Part shown: piece after piece, positions 24,846 through 36,948 of the stretch
Position numbering within the stretch: position 1 is the stretch's first letter
Layout: every line of letters begins with the position of its first letter
Assembly (NCBI GenBank): GCA_025200525.1
Contig: CM045758.1
Coordinates: forward strand, 4,642,080-4,706,079
Length of the DNA stretch: 64,000 nt
Direction: 5' to 3'
From: Camellia lanceoleosa
Lineage: Eukaryota; Streptophyta; Magnoliopsida; Ericales; Theaceae
Made by a program: the position numbers and the translations under genes
Notes under the pieces: generated by a model
What the model was told of the DNA's origin: nothing
Database searches by the model: none
What the model saw: the letters and a program-made list of their open reading frames with translations, nothing else

Positions 24846-27400
24846 TGTGACGACCCAGAAATTTCTCCCTCCGCTCGAGCGGAGGAATGGCCGCTCGAGC
24901 GGACTTGTGAGGCTCCCAGTATTTTTGCAGGTTGCCCGAGATTCTGAGGGTTGTAGATTTCCGCTCGAGCGTAGAAGTGGACGCTCGAGCAGACGTCTTT
25001 GTTTGTCTAAGCGCTCGAGCGCAATGTGGAGCGCTTGAGCGAGTCGACTTGTTGAGCTTGAATTTTGAGGCACGTGAGTTCGTCTGAGGCATTTTTTTAA
25101 TAAGTATTTGGAACCTCCTTATTTTATTTTGGGGTATTGATTGTGGTGGTAATATGATGGTAGAGTAAGATTTGATCCAAAACTTTAGTTTGAATAATTT
25201 GTTTGTGACCAACCGTCACTCATTTGCCCTTTTCTTTTTCCACACTTCGAGTTTGGATGTGAGGTTTGAATCGTTGGAAGGCTTGTTTCCGAGGCTTCAA
25301 TTTGGACACAAGGATGACCTAAAACGGAGTCCGGACGGGAGAGTTACGCATGTTTGAAGTTTCGGGATCTGTGCTGAAAACAGGTCCGCTCGAGCGGGAA
25401 TTTCTCCGCTCGAGCGGGAATTACGGGACAGCAGCTTTAAACACGAATTTTTGGGTCATTTCTTCTATTTTCCTTTTCTCTTCTTCTCTTTTCTCTCTAG
25501 GTCCGAAAACCCTAGAGTTTTGATCCCCAAATACTTCCATTTCCCTTAGGTTTGAGCTAAATCTTCCACCAAGAAGTGAAGAAGACAAGAAGATGAACAA
25601 CTTCACCCGATTGGAATTTCGGGATTTGGGGGATTCGTCTCAAAGCTTTGCTCCTTGCTTGATTCTTGAGGTAGGGACCCTTATTCTCTTACAATACTTG
25701 AATTCATGGATGGATTGTGGTATTTTGAGTATATAAATACAAAATCTATGATTTTGAGCATTTGTGTCAAACTTGAGATTTGAGATTGTGATGTTGGAAG
25801 TTAAATTGATGAGTTTAAATGATGGATTGTGAATCCTAGGTGTAGAATCATTGGAAAAATTGGGATTAAAAGTAGTGATTTAAGAAGTTAGAATATTTGC
25901 TAAAAGCCCTCATTATTCTTGAAACCCTAGATTAATTGGTGATGATAAGTAATGATTTTGCCCAAATTGATAGTAGAATCATGGAATTGGTGGGTTAAAT
26001 TAGACATGTATAAGGTTAATTGGATTTCTGTGATGTTTCAAAAAATGTTAAAATTCGCGAATGGGCCTTGTTATGAGTATTGTGAATTATGGGAAAATGA
26101 GAAAGGAAATTAAGGAAAGTGAGTTAGAGAATTAATATGCGATTTCATATGTGTGTAGGACACGCTTCAGGAGGGATAAATGCTCCACCAATACATGGTG
26201 AGTAATAGTACGAAGATGTACATTTTATTAATCATTGATAGTTATTATCACTAACGCTCTGTTTATTGTAAGTGTTATACGAACATGTTATACAACCAAT
26301 TGTGATGATTGAAAGTCCGTGAGAACGTTGAAAGATTGGCAAATATCGGTATGACTTTGAATGATTTTGTTCTGTTACTACCAAATAATAATTCTTTACT
26401 ATCCATGAGCAAACCATGTCGTTTCTTAATGAGTAAATGGACCTATGTTCGTTTTTAAACCAAGTATCCGTATGAAACTGAGATGATTTGTGTATCCTAT
26501 GGTCTGACGGTATTCAGATGACTTTGGGGATTGTTCTGCTTTGTTTATTTATTTTTTTTATATATTTTGTCTATGGATCTGTTTCGTTTATGAGTTAGCA
26601 TGATAAGTATTGTTGGTTTTAAAACTTATTATTTTCTGCTATTTACTGCCTTACGCTTTATGCGCTCGTTATCTCTGGCCGGTACGCTGCTCATATGATG
26701 CCGAAAGGCTATTCTGTTATCTCTGGGCTGGTAAGCCATTCTGTTAAGACTGGGCCGAAAGGCTGTTCTGTATCATTTGGGGCTGATGATATTATGGTAT
26801 TTGAGCATATGGCCAATTTGTAACTTCTATACATATTAAACTGCTCTGGTAAGGAAGCTGGACCCATGATTGTTGAGATATATTTTCAAAGTGTAATTGA
26901 TCATATACTTCTGCAGTTATATACTTTATTGTTTGAGTTGAATATTATATGCTTTACGTACTATTATTCACTGAGCTTGACTCACTTTATTTTATGTCTG
27001 TTTCTGTAGGCACTCATCCTGAAGGTCAACCTTAACCTGTGGCGTCCGTTACCAGTTACCAAGCCTTGAGTGTCTAAGCTGTTAGGTGTTGACCGTTTAA
27101 GTTTTGGAGTTTTGTTAAGTTTTTAATTTGTACCCTAAATGTCTATGAGACTCGATGTGAATGTAATGTAGACGTATATGTACATAGCTATCTTCAGATA
27201 CACGTCACCGTATATTCATCTGTATTATGTTCTGTTTACGGTCCTGGCATAGTAGTGATAGCTCAATGGATATTATTTTTATGTTCTTATATGTTATTAA
27301 ATGCTTCCGTTCAGGCCCCATAGGTTATATTTATCAGGTTTTATGTCCAATTTTGAAGTGGTCATGCCCAAACTTTTAGGGGCGGGTTTGGGGTGTGACA
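24846..27400 (+). mobile_element. Solo LTR (2555 bp), TSD AAATT
   Basis: The termini are TGTGACGACCC and GGGGTGTGACA, flanked by AAATT at 24841-24845 and 27401-27405. The surrounding LTR is colinear with its relatives across the gap, which confirms the borders. There are no open frames of substance. It carries CGCTCGAGCG palindromes at both ends of its first 600 bases and shares its terminal GGGGCGGGTTTGGG with the LTR ending at 3836. Confidence 0.88.
24872..25416. repeat. CGCTCGAGCG palindrome clusters in the solo LTR
   Basis: Copies lie at 24872, 24892, 24962, 24982 (last base changed), 25012, 25387 and 25407, plus a degenerate one near 25031. Pairs are spaced by about 20 bp at 24872/24892, 24962/24982 and 25387/25407. 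Confidence 0.9.
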
Positions 27401-27812
27401 AAATTAGTCTATACTTGTGTATATCACATAGTAAAGATAGTATACTGAAACGGAACAAGAGCATATAGTGTACATAAGAATCACATCATAATTAGTAGAT
27501 GCCGATTTTTGATCGGGTGAGTGGGGTGCTCAATTCATGACATTCCCCTCTCATATCTAAGTTCCCCGAGCCGAGACACTTTGGTTATGACGGATAAGTG
27601 GCCTTTGACACGAGTCACAGGTTTCCTAAATTTTTCAAAAATATTTAGGAGGCGACTCTGAAATCTGACAATATAGTTCATTTTTGGCATTTTTAATTGA
27701 AAATTGATTTTTTAAAAGATTTGTCAGATTTGGACTATTTGGTATTTTCACTGTTTCACATTGCACTTGTAAAATCAGATTAAGAACCACGAGAGTCCGA
27801 ATTATAGGGCTA

Positions 27813-30682
27813 TCGTATCCGAAGAGATTAAATCTCTCCGAGGAGCATCAAAAGCAAGCCACATGACCCAAATAAATAATAAACATGTTTCCAAAATAGC
27901 CCTAAATAATAACCCAAACCCAAATCCAATTTACAACACATTAGTTTTTTACCCATGCTTCGCACAAGTTGTATTGGATTTTTTTTATAATAAAAGTGTA
28001 ATATAAATTATTATAAATAATATTAATTAAAATTTGAGAAATTGTGAAAGTAGGGTAAAATAATCCTACAGTAAAATTACGTGAGTTATTCCAAGTTTAA
28101 AAAATAAGTACAAAAAATGACTTATCAAAAATGTAAAAAAATATAACCTATGAAAAATAATTTAAATTATAATTTATATTCTCACTTAAAAACAAAAATA
28201 AAATTGATGAAAAATTATACAAAACCTAGATAAATAATTTGAAATATCCAATATCTATTAACATATCAAAAAAAAAAAAATTGCAAATTATTTTAACTAG
28301 ACATCAACCATTAGTTTGCAACTATTGTATTAGTAGGTTCTAAAAAAAATATATCTCTCAATATCACATATTCAAAGACTCATAGCAACATAAATTAAAG
28401 AAGGTATTCACCAAATACATAGAGGAATTAAGTTTCATAATGCATGGCAATAGGAAATGTAAATTAATTGTTATTACAATTGATAGTACTCATGCAGGTA
28501 AGAAATAAGAATAAATTAATTTAATATTGATACACTATTTTAGTATATTTACAACAAAAAAAATTAAATTTCATCTTCAAAATCGTTATTGATATAAAAA
28601 ATGAGCGTAAGTTTAAAAACACTAACGCTTTGTACCACTTTTATTGTCTAATTCAATACTTTTCTTAGAATTCTGAGCATAGTTTAAAATTATTTTCAAA
28701 AAATGAATTATTTGAAAAAAAAAATTCTAAAATAATTCCACAAATGCATGTTAGGCATTGTTTTGATTTTTTTGCCTTCAATAATGGAAAATGATTCTTG
28801 AAATTATACCAAATATACACTACAATTTTTTGTAAAATACTAAAATTTGATAATAGTGTCCCCCCCTTTTTTTCTCCTTCTCTTGAAGTTAATTTATTTA
28901 TTTAAAAATGTTAAACTGCAATTGTCTCATAACACATGCAAAAAGACCCAAAAATATATTGCAATTTTTTTTATATAAAATATTAAATTTTGATTTTATG
29001 TGTATATATAAAGAGATTTATTATTGGACAAACTAAAAAGAAAATCAAAAGACAATAAAAATAAAACAAAATAAATAATAAGGCATGTGTTGTAAAACAT
29101 GCCAATGAAAGGTTCTACTTTACTTATATTATACATGATATATGATATGATATCACTCTTCTCTATTTGATTTGTCAATGTGTGATATTTTAAATCATTA
29201 TTATCAATGGAATCGAAATGATCTCTAGATTGATCATAAGATCCTTTCTATGTCTTTCTCTCATTTGCAAATTCACCCACAAATTGCATTTGCTCATTCA
29301 CTGTCATCTCCTCTGCTGTTAGCCTCCACCTCTACATCAACTCCCTCCTTCTACCATTCCATTTTTATACCACGACATGACCGCTGTTCAAAATCATCCA
29401 AATTTCAGCACCACTGTAAAACCACAACTTATTTTTTATTTTTTAGGTTTAGATAGTAAATTTGTAAATAAAATGATTTTGTGTCGCACTATATTTTTCA
29501 TCCAAAATTGAATTAGAAATTGATTTGGAGAGTAATTGAGGAAAATTACAAAAGTTAGGACCCAAAATGAGAAAAAAACACTTCAAAGGCTAAATAGAGG
29601 AGAAGAGAAGAACGAGAAAGAAATGGTAGATGAAGAAGAGAGAAGGGGGCATATGGTTGGCGAGAGGGAGGATTTCAGTGAGAAAGGAAAAATAAAGAAG
29701 ATGGAATTATTGGAAATAGAAGTGACGGTTCAACCAACCTTTGATATATTGACAATTGTGGTGGTTTGATCACACACCTTTCTCTTTCGATTGTGGTGAT
29801 TTGATCATACCACCTTCACCTTCACTTTCACTTTCACCTACATCCCACCACCACCAAAAAAATGTACAAATTTACAACGCATATTACGAGCATTCAGAAA
29901 TTTGAGTATATTTACAATTTTCATTGCCACCTTACGTTCCCACTCCTTCACCACCCTCACCCACTTCTTCCACCGCTTCCCCACCATCTCCATTTCTTTC
30001 TTTCTTTCTCCACCATTCCAGTGCCTCCCCAAATCAATCCTGCCCTGTGAGTCACCCCCCTCCCACCATCACCATTGTGCCAAGTGCCTTTAACAAAATT
30101 TCCTAAACTCAAAAAAAAGTATATATATATACATCTGTTGTTGTGCATAGTTGACTATTCAACATTGTAAAAATAAATTAAGCTTTGCCACTAAATTTGT
30201 AACATACAAGATGAATTCTGAAAATATTCATAGGGTTAGGCTGTTAGGCAGACAATAGATTTTCACAAACACAAAAACAACCAATTACAATCTCATATAA
30301 CTGAAAGCTTATTGCAAGCAACATACATTTATCTATCTGTCGAAACATAACACTATTTTAAATTACAAAGCATGTCACAAGATATGAAGTATAATTGCAA
30401 TCATATCTCATATGCCAATCATAATTTAACCAGAGCAAGAAAATTTTGGCTCATTCCAGTTCCTTTATTTGTATATCACACCAATTATATAAATTTATCA
30501 CACAAAACTCTAACCAGCAAAGCTACTTAAAATGAAACATTGCTCTAACTAGATGATTACCTCATCCATCATCTCAGAGGCATAATATATAGACTTCAGT
30601 GTGTTCCAGACATTCATGAAGTAGTGGCCAACAACAGCACGACATTTAGAAGCCTATTTAAATTGGGGTCAGTTGTTGCGAA
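27813..30682. other. AT-rich intergenic DNA, no gene recognised
   Basis: Long A/T tracts and CT-rich stretches (29820-30060, CACCACCACC/TTTCTTTCTTT) are present. Small open frames here have no recognisable domains or splice context. Nothing was identified with confidence. Confidence 0.6.
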
Positions 30683-31189
30683 TTAATTCACACGTCGTTC
30701 CTTTCCTTTCTTGCTAAGGCACTGCATGATTAAAGAAAAGGAAAAACAATTGTATATAAATCTGAACAACCTCATGATTATGTAACACTAACTACTTGTT
30801 TAGTACAAACACAAAACATAATTAAATAGTTAGTTCATATTATTCATTCACCAGTATAAAAAGCAATAAATAATTATTATATCACATAAACAAATATCTT
30901 GAAGTTTCTAAAATAAACACAACTTACCTTATTGTACATCTCATAAGCTATTCTGCACTTTGCAGGGTCCCTGCACATTTCATGCCTCAAGTAATCATCA
31001 ATACGGGCAAAACCTCCATAGGATCATTGTAATTTTCCATAAAAACAAGTGGACCATACAAAGAATTATTATGTTCCTTCAAAATACTCCACGCAAGGGA
31101 CTATAATTCTCTAGCCGTTGGACAAAGCAAGAGAGATGACTAATTGTTTCCCAGAGGTTCTTACACATGAAACACTATCCTACTAGCAC

Positions 31190-31340
31190 GATATGGACAC
31201 CTCAATCATACAAGGTTAAGATGATCAAATCCATATCACCAATTTTTGTTCTTCTCCATGATTGGTGAGTTACAAATGCACCAAGTGCGGTTTGAACTCA
31301 AGACCTCACTCCCCCACCTTACTCTTACAATACAAGGAGG
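31190..31340 (-). mobile_element. Possible SINE remnant
   Basis: The minus strand carries GAGGTCTTGAGTTCAAACC, which resembles a tRNA B box. No clear A box was found. Confidence 0.2.
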
Positions 31341-31445
31341 TGTCAATTGAATTTAATAAATGTTAAAATATACTCCAATATGTGATAACGAAGACAGATA
31401 CGTAAATTTTCTAATATGAAAACTACAGCACGCTAATTTACCCAC

Positions 31446-31449
<4 letters not shown>

Positions 31450-31473
<24 letters not shown>
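31450..31473. repeat. Poly(A) tract
   Basis: An uninterrupted A run of more than 20 bases (beginning near 31446) is followed by GAAGAAAA. Confidence 0.9.
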
Positions 31474-31482
<9 letters not shown>

Positions 31483-31935
31483 TTACCTATACTCATGAAA
31501 CTTGAGCTTGTTCCTAAAATTAATAAACCAAGATTCAGCAAAAAATCAAGCGTCCTGAAATCATATTTGGCATGAACTTAACAATAACAGAGATATTTCT
31601 AGTGGAATGTTTTTCAGAATCCTTAGAAAATAGTTCACTAATACAGGTATAATTAATACCATATTCATTCCACTTAACACTATGGCACTAACCGTAGCGT
31701 CCATCAATTGTTGCAAGGCACTCAAATGCGCTTACAATTTTATTGTTGTGTCCTACCAGAGATCGCAAGAGGCCCTTTCAGCAAATGCACTGTAGGAAGA
31801 ACACAACACTCTTCCAACAATTTTGATTGCTATTACTTTTGCAAGAGCTACTATGTCAGTCCTTGTAATAACCACCAGAATATTACAAAACCATCTAAAG
31901 AGGGCCATAATGTGGGAGCTTAAGAAAGTCGGCAC

Positions 31936-32790
31936 TAAATTATAATTCTTGACGAGCTTTGAAGGATTCTTGAATGAGGTTGATGTTTAAGGGTTTGGCA
32001 AATAAAGGATTGGATCTTGACTGAAGTTTGAGGGAATTTCATAGTTGTGCAGTGTTGAAAACAATGAAAGACAACCCTAAGCAATCAGACTAACAAATGA
32101 GGGAGAAGCCAACCACAGCGTCAAAGCACAATAACTGACTGGAATTTTATTATATTCAGTCTCTGCGAATTTTGACTACATAGAAGCCTTTATATTGGCT
32201 ATTGTCAATCCTTTTCCAAGAAAGGCAAGGACTCCTAATAACAACTAAGATGTAGGCTATGAAAGATGTCAAGAAGGCCCCTCATCAAAACTACACCAAG
32301 ATTCTAGAATAATTTTTTATTTGATCTTGTTTTTTCTTGATCTCTCTGTTGGTTCCATCAAAGCAATGTGCTTTTACAAAACCTTAGAATATGGTATTTT
32401 GCATTACAATGGATCAAAACCCATATTAGAATAGATAAACACAACTTGAAATGCAATCCTATACAAGGATTGAGCCTTCTTAGTTTTCCTTCTAAAATTG
32501 GTATGGAACTCTTGGTTTGCATGAAATACGATTTAGCTTTTCTTGCATAAATAAAACACAGATCCATCTTCAAAGCACCAAGGAATCATCACTTTATTCT
32601 TTTATATTTAATGGCAAAAGTGGCACCTGAGACAAAACAAGAAAGTCTCTAGATATGCATATGAACCCCTCTTAAATTCAAGACAAGATGCCAGCATTTT
32701 GCGCCATAAATCACAGTTTTTGGCGCCATAACTGGTTGGACTTGTTCTCATGCACTGCACTATAGAGAAAGGAAAAAATATTATTACAAA
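31936..32790. other. Intergenic DNA left of the gypsy-like element
   Basis: No convincing gene or repeat was seen. It ends in ACAAA (32786-32790), the target duplication of the adjacent element. Confidence 0.5.
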
Positions 32791-33379
32791 TGACATGGAT
32801 AGGCCCACAAGGACCACAGCCCACCGTGAGTAAACCCAGGCCCACCATTTAGACCCCATTGCATAACCCGGTTAGTAAAACCCAGCATAGCTGGAGGCCA
32901 ACTGAGCAGGGAAGGCCAATGATGCTCGGACACATGGCAGGTGCAGAACAGGCCACGTCAGCAGACAAAGATCTGCAAAGTTATTGCCACAGCACATCAC
33001 CATTAATGCAGCCCATCATAGCATTTATTGCAACAACACCTCTCAGCCGGAATGGGAACCCCTCACCCTGAACAAGGCAAACCACAACACAAGCTTTCGG
33101 CAGGGAGGTCAGAACGGCAGAAACAGTGAAATGATTACCAAAGGATATAAGCAAAGTTGGAAGACAAGAAGAAGGTTAAGTTTTCCTATCTCTCTCTCTC
33201 TCTCTCTACATTGTCTACTTCCTCTTCTAATTCACACACCGGAGGGTTCGCCGGGGGACTACCCCGTTCCCCGTTGAACTTGTTTGCAGGTTATCCAGTG
33301 GGCTTAAGGAGCTTGGATCGGTCTAGCCCATTCACCAGAATGAAGGTCCTATCCGTTCATCGCATCGAACCTCTATCGA
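32791..33379 (+). repeat. 5' LTR of the nonautonomous gypsy element
   Basis: It starts TGACATGG. A (TC)n tract lies near 33186-33207. It ends CTATCGA just before the TGGCGCC primer site. The last 20 bases differ from the 3' LTR, so the exact end is approximate. Confidence 0.8.
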
Positions 33380-33478
33380 TGGCGCCATCGTGGAACTGGT
33401 TAATCCGCGGCGCCATTTGTGTTCAAGGTCACGAGACCTGCTCCAAAGAATCCTTTATATCTTACCTGTCAAGTATAT

Positions 33479-34230
33479 GGTCACGACTAGATCCATGGCT
33501 TCCCACCACAATGCTACCGATCGCCAAACCGACCCTCCCAACCCAGACAACCCACCACAGTACTTCATCGATCTCGCCAACAGCATCAACCGCATGGCCG
33601 AACAAAACCAGGCCTTAATCAACGCTCTGCTCCAACGCAACCTCCCTATCCCTCCACCACCTCCAGATATTCTACCCCATCCAGAACAAACTCCGGGCCA
33701 TACCGTCCCACAACCCAATCCACACAACTCGGGAGGTCTACGACCTCCTCACCCACATATACATCCACCACCCCCACCCCCACGCCCACGCCCATCGGTC
33801 TAATACCGACTCCCGAGGGAGAAGCCAGCAGCGTCCAATACCTGTCTCCCTCTGGTGGCAACAACATCCCCCTTTGGAACGCTGAACTCCAAGCCATGAA
33901 GCTCCAGCTCCAAGGGGTTATGTAGAATATCCAACATAAGCCCTCCACCACGGCAAACTCCCCGTTTGTCGCCTCCATCCGAGACAAACCCTTGCCCGCC
34001 AAGTTCAAGATGCCCACCATCGACTCCTTTGATGGAACAACCAATCCGGTCGACCATCTAGAGACCTACCGAACCCTCATGATCCTCCATGCCTTCCCAG
34101 ACGAAATCATGTGCCGAGTCTTTCCCGTGACACTGAAGGGGTCAGCTCGGCTGTGGTTTAGCCAGTTACCACCAGACTCGGTCTCCACCTTTCAGCATCT
34201 CAGTGACCCCCTGAACAGGTCGGCCTCGCT
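33479..34230 (+). pseudogene. Ty3/gypsy gag, truncated and frameshifted
   Basis: An ATG at 33479 opens MVTTRSMASHHNATDRQTD, followed by a proline-rich stretch (PPPPPDILPHPEQTPG) ending at a stop near 33801. In another frame, 33992-34190 encodes FKMPTIDSFDGTTNPVDHLE and then FPVTLKGSARLWFSQLPPDS, the core of the retrotransposon gag domain. Similarity stops near 34215, where the antisense frame begins, so the C-terminal half, zinc knuckle and all of pol are replaced. Confidence 0.8.
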
Positions 34231-35797
34231 AAATCTGCACATAGAGCGCAGGGCTGCCTCCTCCACAATCTTCACCAAGCGGTCTGCTCCTGCCCTGGCT
34301 GGGCCTTCTTCCCCCTTCACTCGTCCAGCCACCCCACGAACGTGGTAAAATGCTGTGTTCAGCCTAACTCCTCCCTCCTGAGCTGCAGGGCCCCTTTGGG
34401 TCTGTTGCCCCCCGCTCGGATCAACACTAGCTACCCCAACTGCCACTTGCATCGTTGGGGCGACCTCCTCAGCCCCCAGTGTTGGGATGACCCTTACCAT
34501 TTCTGGGGTGTCCCTGACCACAGGGGTCTTCACCACAACTGGGGTCTCCTTCATCTTCTTGGGCCCAGACTCCTCTGCAGCCCCTTCTGAGGCACTTCTT
34601 TTCTTTTTCTTCCTCTTCAGAGCCTCTCCCTCTTTTCTGGCCTTCTCCTTCACAGGATCTACAGGGGGCCTTCGCGGCTCAAAAGTGCTCAAGTCCTTCC
34701 CTCCCAGCGGCTTTGGGCGTGGTTGGATCCTCTCATTCGCAATCGGTTGCGCCGGTCGGTCATCCTGCGCTTTCTTAAATTGTGTGGCTTTGACAAGGAT
34801 GGCTTGATCCTCTGCCTCCTGCGCTTTTCTCCTCGCTTCCAGCTCAGCTCGGTCAAGATCCTCACCGATTGGCTGTGGGCCCAGCCCTGCCTGAAACACC
34901 GTGGACGGCTGAACAAGGTCGTCTCATCTGGTATTCTCTTTCTCTCTCCACTCCTTCACCCTCTTCACCCTTTTCTTAGCCTCCGCCCCCAGTCTTGCCT
35001 CCATCGACCTGGTAGGCACCTTCCAGATGGTCCGCGCGCCAGGCCCCCCATTGGTAGAAATGTAAAACCACCGTGCTCGCCATCCCTTGATCGACGTTGG
35101 CAGCCCCGCCACCAACCCCTTCCCCAACACTGCTTGCAGGGTGACCCACGTTTCTTGCTGCCTTGCGGCCTTGTAACAGGCAAAGAACTCTTCCACCGAC
35201 ATGGCCTCCCCTCCATTTGCCTTTGGCCATGCACTTGCACACGCCAGCAAGATCTTCCACGCGTTGGGCATCAGTTGCCCTGGTGCCACCTCTAGATAGT
35301 TGAGCACATCCACCACTATTTGCTGAAGTGGCAGCCTCAGACCGCCGTTCCTCGTAGAGGAAGAACTCCCCTGGCCTGATGTCGGATGGCCTTTCCGTCG
35401 ATGTTGGCAGCAACAACTCCACCTCCACCGGAATCTGGTATTTCTCGCGAATAGCCTCCAACTCCGCCCTAGTTATTGTCGACTTGTCTGGTTTCGTGTG
35501 CCAATGATCAGGCTCCGCTTGACTGATAGGCTTCGGAGCTGCAATCATGGTGGAACCATGGAAATGTATCGCCGGTCCTCCCACCCTCTCTGTTCTGTAC
35601 TGCGCTGCTAACTCCACTGCATCATCGTCTCCCAGGGGGTCCACCCTCACACCCTCGGTTCCTTCTCGTGCCATTTCTGAAGTATGTCTGCGAATCGCTT
35701 CTGATGCAGGTGCTAGGAAGTTGAAGAAATGCTCCAATGGGGTATCGCGAGCAACAAATGGAGTAAGACTTGGAATGTTTTGGTTCCTTGAACACAA
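34192..35797 (-). pseudogene. Antisense extra ORF in a gypsy element (plant transposon-like protein)
   Basis: The minus-strand frame starts at 35797 (MCSRNQNIPSLTPFVARDTP) and includes ITRAELEAIREKYQIPVEVE. Near 35340-35360 it passes to another frame that continues from 35316 with LEVAPGQLMPNAWKILLACA and SIKGWRARWFYIS. It crosses a TGA at 34924 and goes on to a Lys/Glu-rich tail ending at 34192. The 'APGQLMPNAW ... GWRARWFYIS' pattern is, from memory, that of the putative gypsy-type transposon proteins (Pfam Transposase_28-like) carried antisense by some Tat-lineage elements. Function is unknown. One frameshift and one stop make this copy a probable pseudogene. Confidence 0.6.
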
Positions 35798-36049
35798 GTA
35801 GGTGAATCGAATAATGCCAAAAGCCCACGGTTTACCCGCATTCCACGGATCCCAATTAATTTTTGCCAGTTTGCAAACGTTTCAAATCATCCGCCAAAAC
35901 TGCCTTTTCAATGCCCATAATAATGCCTTAACGTTTCACTTCTGATCCAACGCTTGACCTTTCCCCTCCCCCGAAATTCGGCCACGTGTATGGTCCTGAT
36001 GCGCTAACTTCTGCCCTTACCTTGTGTTTTCCACTTCAAATCATCACGT

Positions 36050-36290
36050 GACACGCCGTCTCTTGAGCCCCGTGCCCTTCCACTCGGCCACCTTGTGGTC
36101 GGTCTTCGGCTCGGCCACCCTAGCGGTCGGCACGCCTGCGTCGGTCTTCATTTCGGCCACCTCACGGTCGGCCTCTCGCTCGGTCGCCTTCTCGCTGGCC
36201 GCCTCTCATTTCCGCCTCTCACGGTCGCCTCACGGTCGGCATCTCCTGCTCGGCCGCCCTCACGGTCGGTCTCCCCCTACCGGTCGGACT
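36050..36290. repeat. GC-rich CGGTCGGC/CGGCCACC low-complexity repeat
   Basis: Many short copies of TCGGCCACC, CGGTCGGC and related words are packed between the antisense ORF promoter side and the 3' LTR. Confidence 0.8.
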
Positions 36291-36351
36291 CATCTTCCTC
36301 ATTATTATTCCCTTCGTTGGACTGAAGCTGCACTCGGGAATGGGGGACTAC

Positions 36352-36943
36352 TGACATGGATAGGCCCACAAGGACCACAGCCCACCGTGAGTAAACCCAG
36401 GCCCACCATTTAGACCCCATTGCATAACCCGGTTAGTAAAACCCAGCACAGCTGGAGGCCAACTGAGCAGGGAAGGCCAATGATGCTCGGACACATGGCA
36501 GGTGCAGAACAGGCTACGTCAGCAGACAAAGATCTGCAAAGTTATTGCCACAGCACATCACCATTAATGCAGCCCATCACAGCATTTATTGCGACAACAC
36601 CTCTCAGTCGAAATGGGAACCCCTCACCCTGAACAAGGCAAACCACGGCACAAGCTTTCGGCGGGGAGGTCAGAACGGCAGAAACAGTGAAATGATTACC
36701 AAAGGATATAAGCAAAGTTGGAAGACAAGAAGAAGGTTAAGTTTTCCTATCTCTCTCTCTCTCTCTCTCCACATTGTCTACTTCCTCTTCTAATTCACAC
36801 ACCAGAGGGTTCGCCGGGGGACTACCCCGTTCCCCGTTGAACTTGTTTGCAGGTTATCCAGTGGGCTTAAGGAGCTTGGATCGGTCTAGCCCATTCACCA
36901 GAACGAAGGTCCTATCCGTTCATCAGAACGAACTGTCTCATCA
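36352..36943 (+). repeat. 3' LTR of the nonautonomous gypsy element
   Basis: It starts TGACATGGATAGG after the polypurine tract GGGGGAC and ends CTCATCA before the target duplication ACAAA. Confidence 0.85.
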
Positions 36944-36948
36944 ACAAA

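Larger units (their letters stand above)
21621..27812 (+). mobile_element. Long LTR of the Tat-type element (copy 3), interrupted by a solo LTR
   Basis: It begins TGTAGACACCCTATTTTTGACC after a polypurine tract and is colinear with the LTRs at 5453 and 9980, including the TTCGGACCCTCTCGC-GAGGGCC block (about 24234). It is split at 24841-24845 by a 2555-bp solo LTR and resumes at 27401 (AAATTAGTCTATACTTGTG, matching about 8130 and 14505). The net length is about 3.6 kb. The right end near GAATTATAGGGCTA is approximate. It carries paired inverted GC-rich sites at 22197-22275 and 23818-23885. Confidence 0.6.
30683..31789 (-). pseudogene. Decayed exons of an unrecognised host-like gene
   Basis: Three minus-strand pieces look coding. 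31693-31789 has an acceptor-like CTACAG before it and a donor GTTAGT after it, and reads SLVGHNNKIVSAFECLATID in one frame after an upstream stop. About 30928-31020 reads YGGFARIDDYLRHEMCRDPA and ends at a perfect AAG|GTAAGT donor; just upstream, SLYGPLVFMENYND is in a different frame, which implies a one-base slip. 30683-30721 follows a TGCAG acceptor and ends CLSKKGKERRVN then TAA. I do not recognise the family. Frame breaks suggest a pseudogene; an alternative is chance open sequence. Confidence 0.35.
32791..36943 (+). mobile_element. Nonautonomous Ty3/gypsy (Tat-like) element with LTRs, TSD ACAAA
   Basis: Direct repeats 32791-33379 and 36352-36943 start TGACATGGATAGGCCC and are nearly identical until the last 20 bases. 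ACAAA flanks the element at 32786-32790 and 36944-36948. TGGCGCC at 33380 directly after the 5' LTR is a plausible primer-binding site, and GGAATGGGGGACTAC directly before the 3' LTR is a polypurine tract. The internal region is only about 3.0 kb. It holds a truncated sense gag and a long antisense frame but no protease, RT, RNase H or integrase. Confidence 0.85.

Noticed and set aside
29536..30148. Small open frames on both strands in the CACC/CTTT-rich stretch
   Set aside because: They are low-complexity sequence with no conserved motif.
30590..30660. Open minus-strand segment reading HYFMNVWNTLKSIYYASEMM
   Set aside because: It falls after the TAA of the putative terminal exon and is probably 3' untranslated or chance.
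32791..36943. Full autonomous gypsy element
   Set aside because: The internal region of about 3 kb holds no RT, RNase H, protease or integrase motif on either strand.
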